6,348 nt of DNA from RHKX01 sp964641695 (GCA_964641695.1 CAZXKG010000136.1:1-6348), one strand, 5' to 3'. Positions 1 through 6,082 are shown, numbered from the stretch's first letter. The notes: a model not told the origin generated them from the sequence alone. Numbers and translations are program-made.

Positions 1-63
1 GCATATAGGCGGCGCTCCACTTCCGGCATCCCCCGCAGGGCGAAGCCCGAGGAGGTGCCGTGA
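1..63 (+). CDS. Possible C-terminal tail of an upstream gene (partial)
   Basis: The first frame is open from the window edge to a TGA at 61-63 and would give a 20-residue, Arg-rich tail ending in KPEEVP. Another frame is also open from base 2 to about 130, so the assignment is weak. In several actinobacteria the gene before ftsK encodes ribonuclease J, which would fit an upstream + strand gene, but nothing in these 20 residues identifies a family. The 80-bp repeats begin about 40 bp downstream, which is consistent with a gene ending here. Confidence 0.3.
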   Translation, partial: AYRRRSTSGIPRRAKPEEVP

Positions 64-100
64 TCTAGGCGCCGCCGCGTGTGGGCAGTGCACCGGAGTA

Positions 101-260
101 CCGGACGGAGGCGTAGGCGGTCCTGCGTAAGCCGACATCCCCTCCGGGCCGACGGAGGACACTCCGGCAGTTATCTCCGCCCGGACGGAGGCGGACGGGG
201 TCCCGCGTAAGCCGACATCCCCTTCGGGCCGACGGAGTATTTCTCGGCAGTTGTCTTACC
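101..260. repeat. Tandem duplication of an 80-bp unit upstream of ftsK
   Basis: Positions 101-180 and 181-260 align without gaps at a period of exactly 80 bp, with 65 of 80 identities by my hand count. The best conserved core is about 126-157 against 206-237, and includes GCGTAAGCCGACATCCCC. A third landmark, GGCAGT, occurs at 84-89, 166-171 and 246-251, so a degenerate piece of a further unit may lie upstream. Copy 1 contains a perfect 6-bp inverted repeat (CCTCCG at 141-146, CGGAGG at 153-158, loop GGCCGA). In copy 2 the same hairpin has one G-U pair and loses the outermost pair. Eighty is not a multiple of three and no convincing ORF uses the repeat. Its function is unknown to me. It could be a dispersed intergenic repeat, a structured leader RNA for ftsK, or a transcription signal. 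Confidence 0.8.
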
Positions 261-263
261 CCG

Positions 264-280
264 CAGGGCTTGGGGCCCTG
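264..280 (+). other. Short inverted repeat at the ftsK start region
   Basis: CAGGGC at 264-269 and GCCCTG at 275-280 form a perfect 6-bp stem around a 5-nt loop (TTGGG). It covers the upstream TTG at 270-272 that could serve as an alternative ftsK start and lies 13 bp before the ATG at 294. It could modulate ftsK initiation, or be chance in GC-rich DNA. There is no T-tract, so it is not a convincing intrinsic terminator. Confidence 0.3.
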
Positions 281-293
281 GCGTCGAACGGTG

Positions 294-2774
294 ATGCAGA
301 TGAGATCTCTCGCCCAGCTCCTACCCGGAAGGCACGCTCCTGCGCCCAAGCGGGGCAGCAAGACGAACGCCAAGCGCAAGACGACCAAGAAGGCATCGAA
401 GGCACCTGAGCGCAAGCTCGAGCAGCGCCACCTCGACCTGATCGGCCTGGCCTGCATGGCGGCGGCCCTCTACCTCGGCTTCGTGCTCTACGCGGGCTGG
501 GACGGTGGACTCGGCGGCAGCGGCCTGAAGACCGCGTTGACCTGGAGCATCGGCGCCGTCGCCTACGTCGCGCCGATGCTGCTCGCCGGCCTGGGGATCG
601 CGCTGATCGTGAAGCCGCTGATCCGCTACCCGGGAGCTTTGAACGCGGGGGCGCTGCTGCTCCTCGCCGGGCTGCTGCTGGCGTTCGCCGCCGGCACGTT
701 CGGGCTGGGAGTCGACCACCCGGTGCGCGAGGGGTACTTCGACCCCGATCATCTGACCACGCACGGCGGAGCCCTCGGGGAGAGCCTCTACTGGGCCTCC
801 GCGACCCTCTTTCAGAGCATCGGCGCGCACATCATCGCCGTCCTGCTCGTCTTCAGCGGCGCCCTCCTGCTCAGCGGCCGCCCGCTGCTCGGCCTGATCA
901 ACACCGGCGCCGAGGCGGCCGGCCGGGCGGGTGAGCTGACCGGCGGTCTGACCCGAACGGTGCTTCATCGACGCCCCGCGGGGGAGGGCGATCCGGCGAC
1001 GGCCGAGGAGGAGACGTTCGTCGGCTGGTCGACCGACTCGTTCCCGGCCGCCGACGATCCCGGCGAGCAGCCGACCCTGCCGCTGCCCGAGGCCGAGACG
1101 GACGAGATCGGCTTCGACGACGAGGAGGCCGAGGAAGACGAGGAGGAGCAGCTCGAGGCGGATGTCGAGGAGGAGGAGCCCGAGTCCGAGCCGGAACCGG
1201 AGGCGCTCGGGGAGCCGGATCAGATCCCTGAGCCCGCCGACGCGGAGATCGAGATCGCGCGGACGCCGATGGGCGCGAAGCGCAACGGGATCACCGAATC
1301 CGACGAGATCGACTACAGGCTGCCGACGGCGAAGATGCTGCGGCGCGGGACCGAGGACAAGGGCCCGGACCGGCGCGACATGGAGCGGACCGCGCGGTCG
1401 CTGCTCGAGGTGCTCAGCCACTTCAAGATCGACGCGAAGCTGATCGGGACGGTCACCGGCCCCCATGTGAGCCGCTTCGAGCTGCAGCTTGCCCCTGGGA
1501 CCAAGGTCGGCAAGATCGCCCAGCTCAAGGACGATCTCGCCTACGCGCTGGCCTCCACCGATATCCGCATCCTCGCGCCGATCCCCGGTAAGAAGGCGGT
1601 CGGAGTCGAGGTTCCGAACGCGCGCCGGAAGATGGTTCGGCTCGGCGACATCTACGCCGGGCGTCCGGAGTCGGCGTCACCGCTGCTCTCCTGGCTGGGC
1701 AAGGACATCTCCGGTCAGGCGATCTCGATGGACCTCGCGAAGATGCCGCACGTCCTCGTCGCGGGCACGACCGGCTCCGGCAAGTCCGGCTGCGTCAACG
1801 CGATCCTGACCTCGATGCTGCTGCATTCCTCCCCGAACGAGCTGCGCCTGGTCCTCGTCGACCCCAAGCAGGTCGAGCTCAACCACTACGACTCGACCCC
1901 TCATCTGCTGACCCCGGTCGTGACCTCCCCGAGAGTGGCCGCGAACGTGCTCGAGAACCTCGTCGCTGAGATGGAGTCCCGTTACACGGTGATGGGCAAG
2001 GCCAGGGGCCGCAACCTGGAGGAGCTGAACAAGATCCGCAGGCGTGAGGGTGAGGCGCCGCTTCCCCACATCCTCTGCGTGATCGACGAGCTCGCCGACC
2101 TGATGATGGTCGCCCCGGGCGAGGTCGAGGACTCGATCATCCGCCTCGCGCAGAAGTCGCGCGCGGTCGGGATCCACCTCCTGCTCGCCACTCAGCGTCC
2201 CTCCACGGACGTGATCACGGGAACGATCAAGATCAACATCCCGGCTCGGATCGGGTTCTCCGTCGCCTCCCAGGTCGATTCCCGGGTGATCCTCGACCAG
2301 GGCGGGGCGGAGTCGCTGCTCGGGCAGGGGGACATGCTCTTCCGCCCGGTCGGATCCTCGAAGCTCCAGCGGGTGCAGGGGGCGTTCGTCACCGAGGAGG
2401 AGATCGCCAAGGTCGTCTCCTTCTGGAACCGCCAGGGGGAGCCGAGCTTCGATCAGGATCTTCTCACCGAGAAGGCTCCGGTCGACGTCGACGGGGACGG
2501 CGGCGGCGAGTTCTCCCCGGACGAGGACGACCTGCTGGAGGACGCGATCAAGATCTGCGTCGAGACCGAGACCGCGTCGGTGTCGATGATCCAGCGCCGG
2601 CTCCGCGTCGGCTACACGCGTGCCGGGCGGTTGATCGACATGCTCGAGCGGCGCGGGGTGATCTCCGGCTACGAGGGCTCGAAGCCGAGACAGGTTCTGA
2701 TCACGGCGGCGGACGTTCCCAGGATCCTGGCCGGCGCCGGCGCCGAGGAGACCCAGGACCTGGAGACTGTCTGA
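294..2774 (+). CDS. ftsK: DNA translocase FtsK/SpoIIIE
   Basis: This is a membrane-anchored, ATP-driven DNA pump that clears chromosome DNA through the division septum. With the ATG at 294 it has 826 residues. It has a Lys-rich N-terminus (about 23-43) and four predicted membrane helices (about 46-69, 78-106, 114-135, 166-193). A very acidic linker follows (about 263-322), then the alpha domain (about 337-442). The RecA-like beta domain has Walker A GTTGSGKS (491-498), DPKQVEL (523-529), Walker B LCVIDELAD (594-602) and TQRPS (633-637). A C-terminal winged-helix gamma domain (about 744-803) would read the orienting DNA motifs. The length suits a SpoIIIE-type protein with a short linker. The start is uncertain: TTG 270, GTG 291, ATG 294 and ATG 300 share the frame and none has a strong Shine-Dalgarno. 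The rodZ-like gene follows after 33 bp. Family assignment is very secure. Confidence 0.97.
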   Translation: MQMRSLAQLLPGRHAPAPKRGSKTNAKRKTTKKASKAPERKLEQRHLDLIGLACMAAALYLGFVLYAGWDGGLGGSGLKTALTWSIGAVAYVAPMLLAGLGIALIVKPLIRYPGALNAGALLLLAGLLLAFAAGTFGLGVDHPVREGYFDPDHLTTHGGALGESLYWASATLFQSIGAHIIAVLLVFSGALLLSGRPLLGLINTGAEAAGRAGELTGGLTRTVLHRRPAGEGDPATAEEETFVGWSTDSFPAADDPGEQPTLPLPEAETDEIGFDDEEAEEDEEEQLEADVEEEEPESEPEPEALGEPDQIPEPADAEIEIARTPMGAKRNGITESDEIDYRLPTAKMLRRGTEDKGPDRRDMERTARSLLEVLSHFKIDAKLIGTVTGPHVSRFELQLAPGTKVGKIAQLKDDLAYALASTDIRILAPIPGKKAVGVEVPNARRKMVRLGDIYAGRPESASPLLSWLGKDISGQAISMDLAKMPHVLVAGTTGSGKSGCVNAILTSMLLHSSPNELRLVLVDPKQVELNHYDSTPHLLTPVVTSPRVAANVLENLVAEMESRYTVMGKARGRNLEELNKIRRREGEAPLPHILCVIDELADLMMVAPGEVEDSIIRLAQKSRAVGIHLLLATQRPSTDVITGTIKINIPARIGFSVASQVDSRVILDQGGAESLLGQGDMLFRPVGSSKLQRVQGAFVTEEEIAKVVSFWNRQGEPSFDQDLLTEKAPVDVDGDGGGEFSPDEDDLLEDAIKICVETETASVSMIQRRLRVGYTRAGRLIDMLERRGVISGYEGSKPRQVLITAADVPRILAGAGAEETQDLETV

Positions 2775-2795
2775 GGCGGAGCGTTCGCGCGGCGG

Positions 2796-2801
2796 TAGTC
2801 T
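2796..2801 (+). promoter_or_regulatory. Probable -10 motif for a leaderless rodZ-like transcript
   Basis: TAGTCT fits the actinobacterial TANNNT -10 pattern and ends 6 bp before the GTG at 2808, so transcription would begin at or next to the start codon. No Shine-Dalgarno is visible in the 33-bp gap, which fits leaderless translation. The -35 region is not recognisable. Read-through from ftsK could also supply the gene. Confidence 0.45.
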
Positions 2802-2807
2802 TGCCGC

Positions 2808-3593
2808 GTGGCTGAAGGGCAGAGCAACGATCCCGGAGCCCCGGGGTTCGCGATCGGGGCCAGCCTCAAGGAAGCCCGGCAGCGGATCGGCATGGGGGTC
2901 AAGGAGGCCGAGGAGCGGACCAAGATCCGCGCCCGCTACCTGAGGGCACTCGAGGCGGAGGACTGGGAAGCGCTCCCCGGGCCCGCCTACGTTCGCGGCT
3001 TCCTTCGCACCTACGGGTCGCTGCTCGGGCTCGACGGGGGCATGCTCGCCGACGAGTACCGGCGGCGCTTCGAGGCGGCCCCTCAACCGGGATCATCGAT
3101 CGGCGGCGAGTCGATCAGGTCCTCGCGGAGCCGTTCCGCCGACAACGGCGGACCCTCGCGCGGGATGATCGCCGGCGGCGTGATCGTCCTGATCGTGCTG
3201 CTTCTGATCGTGCTCGGCGTCCTCGGCGGTGGCGGGGACGATCCCGACGTGCCCGCGAGCCCGGCGGTCGAGCGAGAGGGCAAGGGTGATGGGCACCGTG
3301 GTAAGCGGGACCGCAACCCCAAGTTCGCGCTCACGATCTCACCGGCGAGCCCGATGACCGTGTGCTTGGTCAGCGGCGGCGATGCGATGATCGACTCCCA
3401 GGTACTCGCCGCCGACGCCCGGGAGCGGTTCTCGGGCTCGCGCAAGTACCGGCTCGACCTCGCGGATCCCGGCGAGGTCACGATCGGCATCGACGGCGAG
3501 AAGGAGCAGCTGGTGGGAACCGGGCAGCAGAGCTTCGAGATCACCTCGAAGGGCGTGAGCGAGGTCGCCTACGCGGGGCCGGGCTGTCCATGA
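2808..3593 (+). CDS. RodZ-like membrane protein with N-terminal helix-turn-helix
   Basis: A 261-residue single-pass membrane protein of the RodZ/YmfM type. Residues about 14-75 form a cytoplasmic Xre-like helix-turn-helix with the characteristic LKEARQ... TKIRARYLRALE ...PGPAYVRGFLRTY pattern. A Ser/Arg-rich juxtamembrane stretch (about 96-118) leads to one membrane helix (about 119-139). A Gly/Asp-rich linker and an outer beta-rich domain (about 172-257, resembling DUF4115) follow. In rod-shaped bacteria RodZ links MreB filaments to the cell-wall machinery. In this lineage the partner is not known to me. The only two cysteines (186 and 260) are both on the outer side. The GTG start is chosen because it begins the conserved reading frame right after a -10-like motif. 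The 3' end overlaps cinA by ATGA, implying translational coupling. Family assignment is good; the cellular role is inferred. Confidence 0.85.
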   Translation: MAEGQSNDPGAPGFAIGASLKEARQRIGMGVKEAEERTKIRARYLRALEAEDWEALPGPAYVRGFLRTYGSLLGLDGGMLADEYRRRFEAAPQPGSSIGGESIRSSRSRSADNGGPSRGMIAGGVIVLIVLLLIVLGVLGGGGDDPDVPASPAVEREGKGDGHRGKRDRNPKFALTISPASPMTVCLVSGGDAMIDSQVLAADARERFSGSRKYRLDLADPGEVTIGIDGEKEQLVGTGQQSFEITSKGVSEVAYAGPGCP

Positions 3594-4861
3594 GCGTTCG
3601 CGCCGGGATCGTCGTCACGGGAACGGAGGTGATCACCGGACGGATCACCGATCGCAATGGGCCGTGGGTCTCCGAGCAGCTCGAGCGGCTCGGCTGCGAG
3701 GTGTCTCACATCATCTGCGTCGGCGATCGCCCCGAGGATCTGAGGACGACCCTCCGCTTCCTCGCCGACGCCGGAGTGGACCTGATCTTCACGAGTGGCG
3801 GCCTCGGCCCGACCGCGGACGACCTCACGGCTGAGATCGTCGCCGAGTTCGCCGGGGTCGAGATGGTTCTCGACGAGGGGATGGAGCGGCGGATCACGGA
3901 GATCATCGCCGGCTTCGCGGCGCGGATGAAGTTCGATCCCGAGGGGCTCGCGGCGGGAACCCGCAAGCAGGCGATGATCCCGGAGGGGTCGCTTCCGCTC
4001 GATCCGGTGGGGACGGCTCCGGGCGTCGTCGTCGAGGTCGAGGGAGCGGTCGTGGTGATCCTGCCCGGGCCGCCGCGGGAGCTGCAGCAGATGTGGCCGG
4101 CCGCGATCGGGGCCCCGGCCGTGGCCAGGGTTCTCGATCGTGCGGATCGCTTCACCGTGAGGACGATGAAGATGTTCGGGATCCCCGAGTCGACCCTCGC
4201 CAAGTCGCTTCGCGAGATCGAGGAGCACGCCGAGATCGATCGGCTCGAGATCACGACCTGCCTGCGCGGCGGGGCGGAGCTGGAGATCGACGTTCGCTAC
4301 CGGGAGGGTGAGGAGGGCATCCTCGATGCCCTCTTCGCGGGCCTGCGGGAGCGCCACGGGGAGTTCGTCTACACCGACCGCGGCGAGAGCGTCGACGAGC
4401 TCGTCGCCGGGCTTCTGTCCGGGATGCGGATCGGCATCGCCGAGTCGTGCACCGGGGGGATGCTGAGCGCGCGGCTGACGCGCCGACCCGGTTCGTCCAC
4501 GTACGTCGCGGGCGGGGTGGTGGCCTACTCGAACGAGGCGAAGACGGAGCTTCTCGACGTCCCGGCGGACCTGATCGAGGCCCACGGCGCCGTATCGCCG
4601 GAGGTCGCCCGAGCGATGGCCGAGGGGGCGATCGAGGCTTTCGCTGCGGACCTCGGAGTGGGGATCACCGGGATCGCGGGGCCGGCGGGCGGAAGCGAGG
4701 AGAAGCCGGTCGGCTACGTCTGCATCTGCGTCGTCGATGCGGAGGGCAACGCGATCGAGCGCGACCCGACGCTCCCGGGTCGCCGTGACGACGTTCGCGA
4801 GCGCGCCACGGCGGCGGCGATGCACATGATCCGCAGGCTCCGCCTCGGCGATCGCGACTGA
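3590..4861 (+). CDS. cinA: CinA: competence/damage-inducible protein with nicotinamide-nucleotide amidase domain
   Basis: A full-length two-domain CinA of 423 residues, the usual family size. The N-terminal MoCF-biosynthesis-like domain (about 4-170) carries GTEVITG (11-17), TSGGLGPTADDLT (68-80) and LPGPPRE (158-164). In characterised relatives this fold hydrolyses ADP-ribose-type substrates. The C-terminal PncC-like domain (about 264-420) carries ESCTGG (285-290), the conserved segment NEAKTELLDV (315-324) and GITGIAGPAGGSEEKPVG (358-375). It is expected to deamidate nicotinamide mononucleotide to nicotinate mononucleotide in NAD salvage/repair. Both active-site motif sets look intact. The ATG at 3590 overlaps the rodZ-like stop (ATGA) and has no clear Shine-Dalgarno of its own, so reinitiation after the upstream gene is likely. 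cinA commonly sits directly before recA, but here an opposite-strand gene intervenes. Involvement in competence is historical and not shown by the sequence. Confidence 0.95.
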   Translation: MSVRAGIVVTGTEVITGRITDRNGPWVSEQLERLGCEVSHIICVGDRPEDLRTTLRFLADAGVDLIFTSGGLGPTADDLTAEIVAEFAGVEMVLDEGMERRITEIIAGFAARMKFDPEGLAAGTRKQAMIPEGSLPLDPVGTAPGVVVEVEGAVVVILPGPPRELQQMWPAAIGAPAVARVLDRADRFTVRTMKMFGIPESTLAKSLREIEEHAEIDRLEITTCLRGGAELEIDVRYREGEEGILDALFAGLRERHGEFVYTDRGESVDELVAGLLSGMRIGIAESCTGGMLSARLTRRPGSSTYVAGGVVAYSNEAKTELLDVPADLIEAHGAVSPEVARAMAEGAIEAFAADLGVGITGIAGPAGGSEEKPVGYVCICVVDAEGNAIERDPTLPGRRDDVRERATAAAMHMIRRLRLGDRD

Positions 4862-4895
4862 GCTTGGACCCGAGCGACCGCCCGCGGCGCGGCGA

Positions 4896-5804
4896 TCAGG
4901 AGCCGGGCTCCTCCCCGAAGAGCTCCAACATCGCCTCGAGGGTCAGCTCCGGAGCTTCCTCCGGGACCCAGTGGCTAACCCCGGGGACGACCTCGATCGA
5001 GAGCTGTGGCGCCATCCGCTCGTGTCCGGCGAGCATGTCGGGACGGATCACGGGGTCGGCCTCGCCGACGAGCAGACGTGACCTCGTGGACATCGGCACG
5101 TCGCGGAACTTCCCCTTGACGATCGCCGGCAGCTCCTTGAGCAGGAACGAGCGGTAGACCCCCACGCATGCCTTGGCGCGGGCGGGCTCGCTCCACTGGG
5201 CGACGAAGCTCTCGAGCTGGGCCGGGGTCCAGGTCGACGTCGGGTCGACCGCGCTGAGCTTGAAGATGCTGCGGACGAAGCCCGGCACCCGCTCCACCAC
5301 CGCCTTGCCGAGGATCGGCGTGGAGATCAGGAACATGTAGGAGAAGCGTTTCAGCGAGCGGACGTAGGGCATCAACCCCGGCTCCGGCGTCGACCAGGGG
5401 TGGCTGATTCCCGCGGCGAGGTAAGCGGAGACCCGTTCGGGGGCGCGCATGCAGAGCAGGAAGCCGATGAAGGCGCCCCAGTCGTGCCCGGCCAGGCGGA
5501 CGCGTTCGAGGCCGAGCTCGTCGAGCAGCCCGATCATGTCGTCGGTGAGTTCCTCCTTGAGATATCCGCGGCTCGGTGCGTCGCTCCATCCGAACCCGCG
5601 AAGGTCAGGGCAGTAGACGCGGTAGCCGCGTTCGGCCAGCGGCCCGATCTGGTTGCGCCAGGCGTACCAGTGCTCCGGCCAGCCGTGGATCAGCACTACG
5701 GGATCGCCGTCGCTCGGCCCGGCGACGGCGACGTGGAAGCGGACTCCACGCACGTCGATGTAGTTGTGCTCGACACCGGGGAGTTCTGGCATAGGTCGGT
5801 TCAT
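4896..5804 (-). CDS. Alpha/beta hydrolase, epoxide-hydrolase-like
   Basis: A 302-residue alpha/beta-hydrolase with hallmarks of soluble epoxide hydrolases. The oxyanion-hole motif HGWPE is at 40-44. The nucleophile elbow GHDWG (106-110) uses Asp108. A probable acid is Asp250 in GEADPVI, and the catalytic His278 lies in GVSHWV. The helical lid (about 135-220) has tyrosines including Tyr217 in VYRSF, matching the usual position of an epoxide-activating lid Tyr. Asp as nucleophile excludes ordinary esterases. Haloalkane dehalogenases also have DWG, but HGxP favours an epoxide hydrolase. The physiological substrate cannot be read from sequence. There is no signal peptide, so it should be cytoplasmic. 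The ATG at 5804 was preferred over an upstream ATG (5855) because a -10-like motif lies 8 bp before it. An ATG at 5792 is also possible. It converges on cinA with a 34-bp gap and diverges from recA, so it is not part of either operon. Confidence 0.92.
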   Translation of the reverse strand: MNRPMPELPGVEHNYIDVRGVRFHVAVAGPSDGDPVVLIHGWPEHWYAWRNQIGPLAERGYRVYCPDLRGFGWSDAPSRGYLKEELTDDMIGLLDELGLERVRLAGHDWGAFIGFLLCMRAPERVSAYLAAGISHPWSTPEPGLMPYVRSLKRFSYMFLISTPILGKAVVERVPGFVRSIFKLSAVDPTSTWTPAQLESFVAQWSEPARAKACVGVYRSFLLKELPAIVKGKFRDVPMSTRSRLLVGEADPVIRPDMLAGHERMAPQLSIEVVPGVSHWVPEEAPELTLEAMLELFGEEPGS

Positions 5805-5805
5805 C

Positions 5806-5844
5806 GCGTCACAAGATATTCGTCTTCCTTGACCGAGCGTCACA
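5806..5844. repeat. 8-bp direct repeat flanking the hydrolase promoter
   Basis: GCGTCACA occurs at 5806-5813 and again at 5837-5844, in the same orientation and 31 bp apart, close to three helical turns. Read on the hydrolase strand it is TGTGACGC. One copy spans the end of the -10 motif and the presumed transcription start. The other lies in the -35 area. This would suit a pair of regulator half-sites acting on the hydrolase promoter. No regulator is identified, and an 8-bp repeat in GC-rich DNA could be chance. Confidence 0.35.
5813..5818 (-). promoter_or_regulatory. Probable -10 motif of the hydrolase gene
   Basis: On the minus strand this reads TATCTT, a TANNNT -10 motif, followed by 8 nt and then the ATG at 5804. 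The transcript would therefore be leaderless or have a leader of only a base or two. A weak -35-like GTGACG lies about 19 bp upstream (within 5838-5843). An AAGGAAG purine run further upstream is too far from the ATG to act as its Shine-Dalgarno. Confidence 0.45.
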
Positions 5845-5927
5845 TTCCGACACACACGCGTGCGCTGATCCGGCGTAGCGTCGGGACCGTCGTTCCCCTC
5901 GGCGCCGATCGTGGCGGTCGGGGAGAC

Positions 5928-5943
5928 CCCAACATATGTTCGG
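5928..5943. promoter_or_regulatory. LexA (SOS) box upstream of recA
   Basis: CCCAACATATGTTCGG is a 16-bp palindrome with a single mismatched pair, and its centre AACATATGTT (5931-5940) is perfect. It matches the Gram-positive/actinobacterial LexA consensus GAAC-N4-GTTC at 7 of 8 defined bases (CAAC-ATAT-GTTC). It sits just upstream of, and partly overlapping, the probable recA -35 region and about 140 bp before the recA start, the expected position for SOS repression. It is also about 125 bp upstream of the hydrolase start, which is probably too far to repress that gene directly. Confidence 0.7.
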
Positions 5944-5968
5944 TTCCGTCCGGGCCGCGTTCTAGCTT
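5939..5968 (+). promoter_or_regulatory. Probable recA promoter
   Basis: TAGCTT at 5963-5968 fits the TANNNT -10 pattern. A poor -35-like TTCGGT lies at 5939-5944 with an 18-bp spacer and overlaps the right arm of the LexA box, so bound LexA would block RNA polymerase. A start near 5975 would give a leader of roughly 108 nt. An alternative -10, TATGTT (5935-5940), lies inside the LexA box itself but has no visible -35. Confidence 0.45.
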
Positions 5969-6003
5969 TCAGCCCTCCGGTTGCCCGGGAAGGCCGAGGG
6001 GCG

Positions 6004-6015
6004 CGAGCGCGCTCG
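6004..6015 (+). other. Palindrome in the recA leader (first)
   Basis: CGAGCGCGCTCG is a perfect 12-bp palindrome in the presumed 5' untranslated leader of recA. In RNA it could form a 4-bp stem with a GCGC loop, or a dimerising element. Function is unknown and it may only reflect GC richness. Confidence 0.3.
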
Positions 6016-6050
6016 TCGAGGGGCCGCAGGACGTGAGACCGCTAACCAGA

Positions 6051-6064
6051 GCCGCCGCGGCGGC
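6051..6064 (+). other. Palindrome in the recA leader (second, next to the ribosome binding site)
   Basis: GCCGCCGCGGCGGC is a perfect 14-bp palindrome ending 4 nt before the recA Shine-Dalgarno. In RNA a 5-bp all-GC stem with a CGCG loop is possible. It could affect ribosome access to recA, but no experimental or comparative support is visible here. Confidence 0.3.
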
Positions 6065-6068
6065 GGAT

Positions 6069-6076
6069 GAGGTGAT
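6069..6076 (+). promoter_or_regulatory. Strong ribosome binding site of recA
   Basis: GAGGTGAT matches eight consecutive bases complementary to the 3' end of 16S rRNA and lies 6 nt before the ATG at 6083. It fixes the recA start and contrasts with the other genes here, none of which has a clear Shine-Dalgarno. Confidence 0.85.
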
Positions 6077-6082
6077 TTGAGA

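Noticed and set aside
101..260. CRISPR mini-array
   Set aside because: The period of 80 bp with similarity extending across the whole unit leaves no unique spacer, and there are only two copies. No cas genes are nearby.
101..260. Tandem glycine-type or other known riboswitch
   Set aside because: I could not match any conserved riboswitch core by eye, and an ftsK target would be unusual. Left as an unassigned repeat.
65..457. 130-residue minus-strand ORF across the repeat region and the ftsK 5' end
   Set aside because: It runs through the 80-bp repeats, whose length is not a multiple of three, and overlaps ftsK. No family resemblance is visible, so it is probably a shadow frame.
1677..3086. 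Long open frames opposite ftsK, rodZ and cinA (for example 321-1466, 1677-3086 and 3569-4825 on the minus strand)
   Set aside because: They are antisense to genes with unmistakable conserved motifs. Their residue content (Arg/Leu/Asp/Gly-rich, no domains) is what GC-rich DNA produces in shadow frames.
4862..4911. Bidirectional terminator between cinA and the hydrolase
   Set aside because: GGAGCC/GGCTCC at 4899-4911 forms an inverted repeat with almost no loop, lies inside the hydrolase 3' end and has no T-tract. The 34-bp gap itself shows no clear stem-loop.
5855..5862. CACGCGTG palindrome in the recA/hydrolase intergenic region as an operator
   Set aside because: An 8-bp palindrome of this composition is expected by chance in GC-rich DNA, and it does not match an SOS box or another motif I know.
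5400..6080. 226-residue + strand ORF crossing the hydrolase and the recA upstream region
   Set aside because: Most of it is antisense to the hydrolase, and its 3' part covers the LexA box and recA leader. No domain features are seen.
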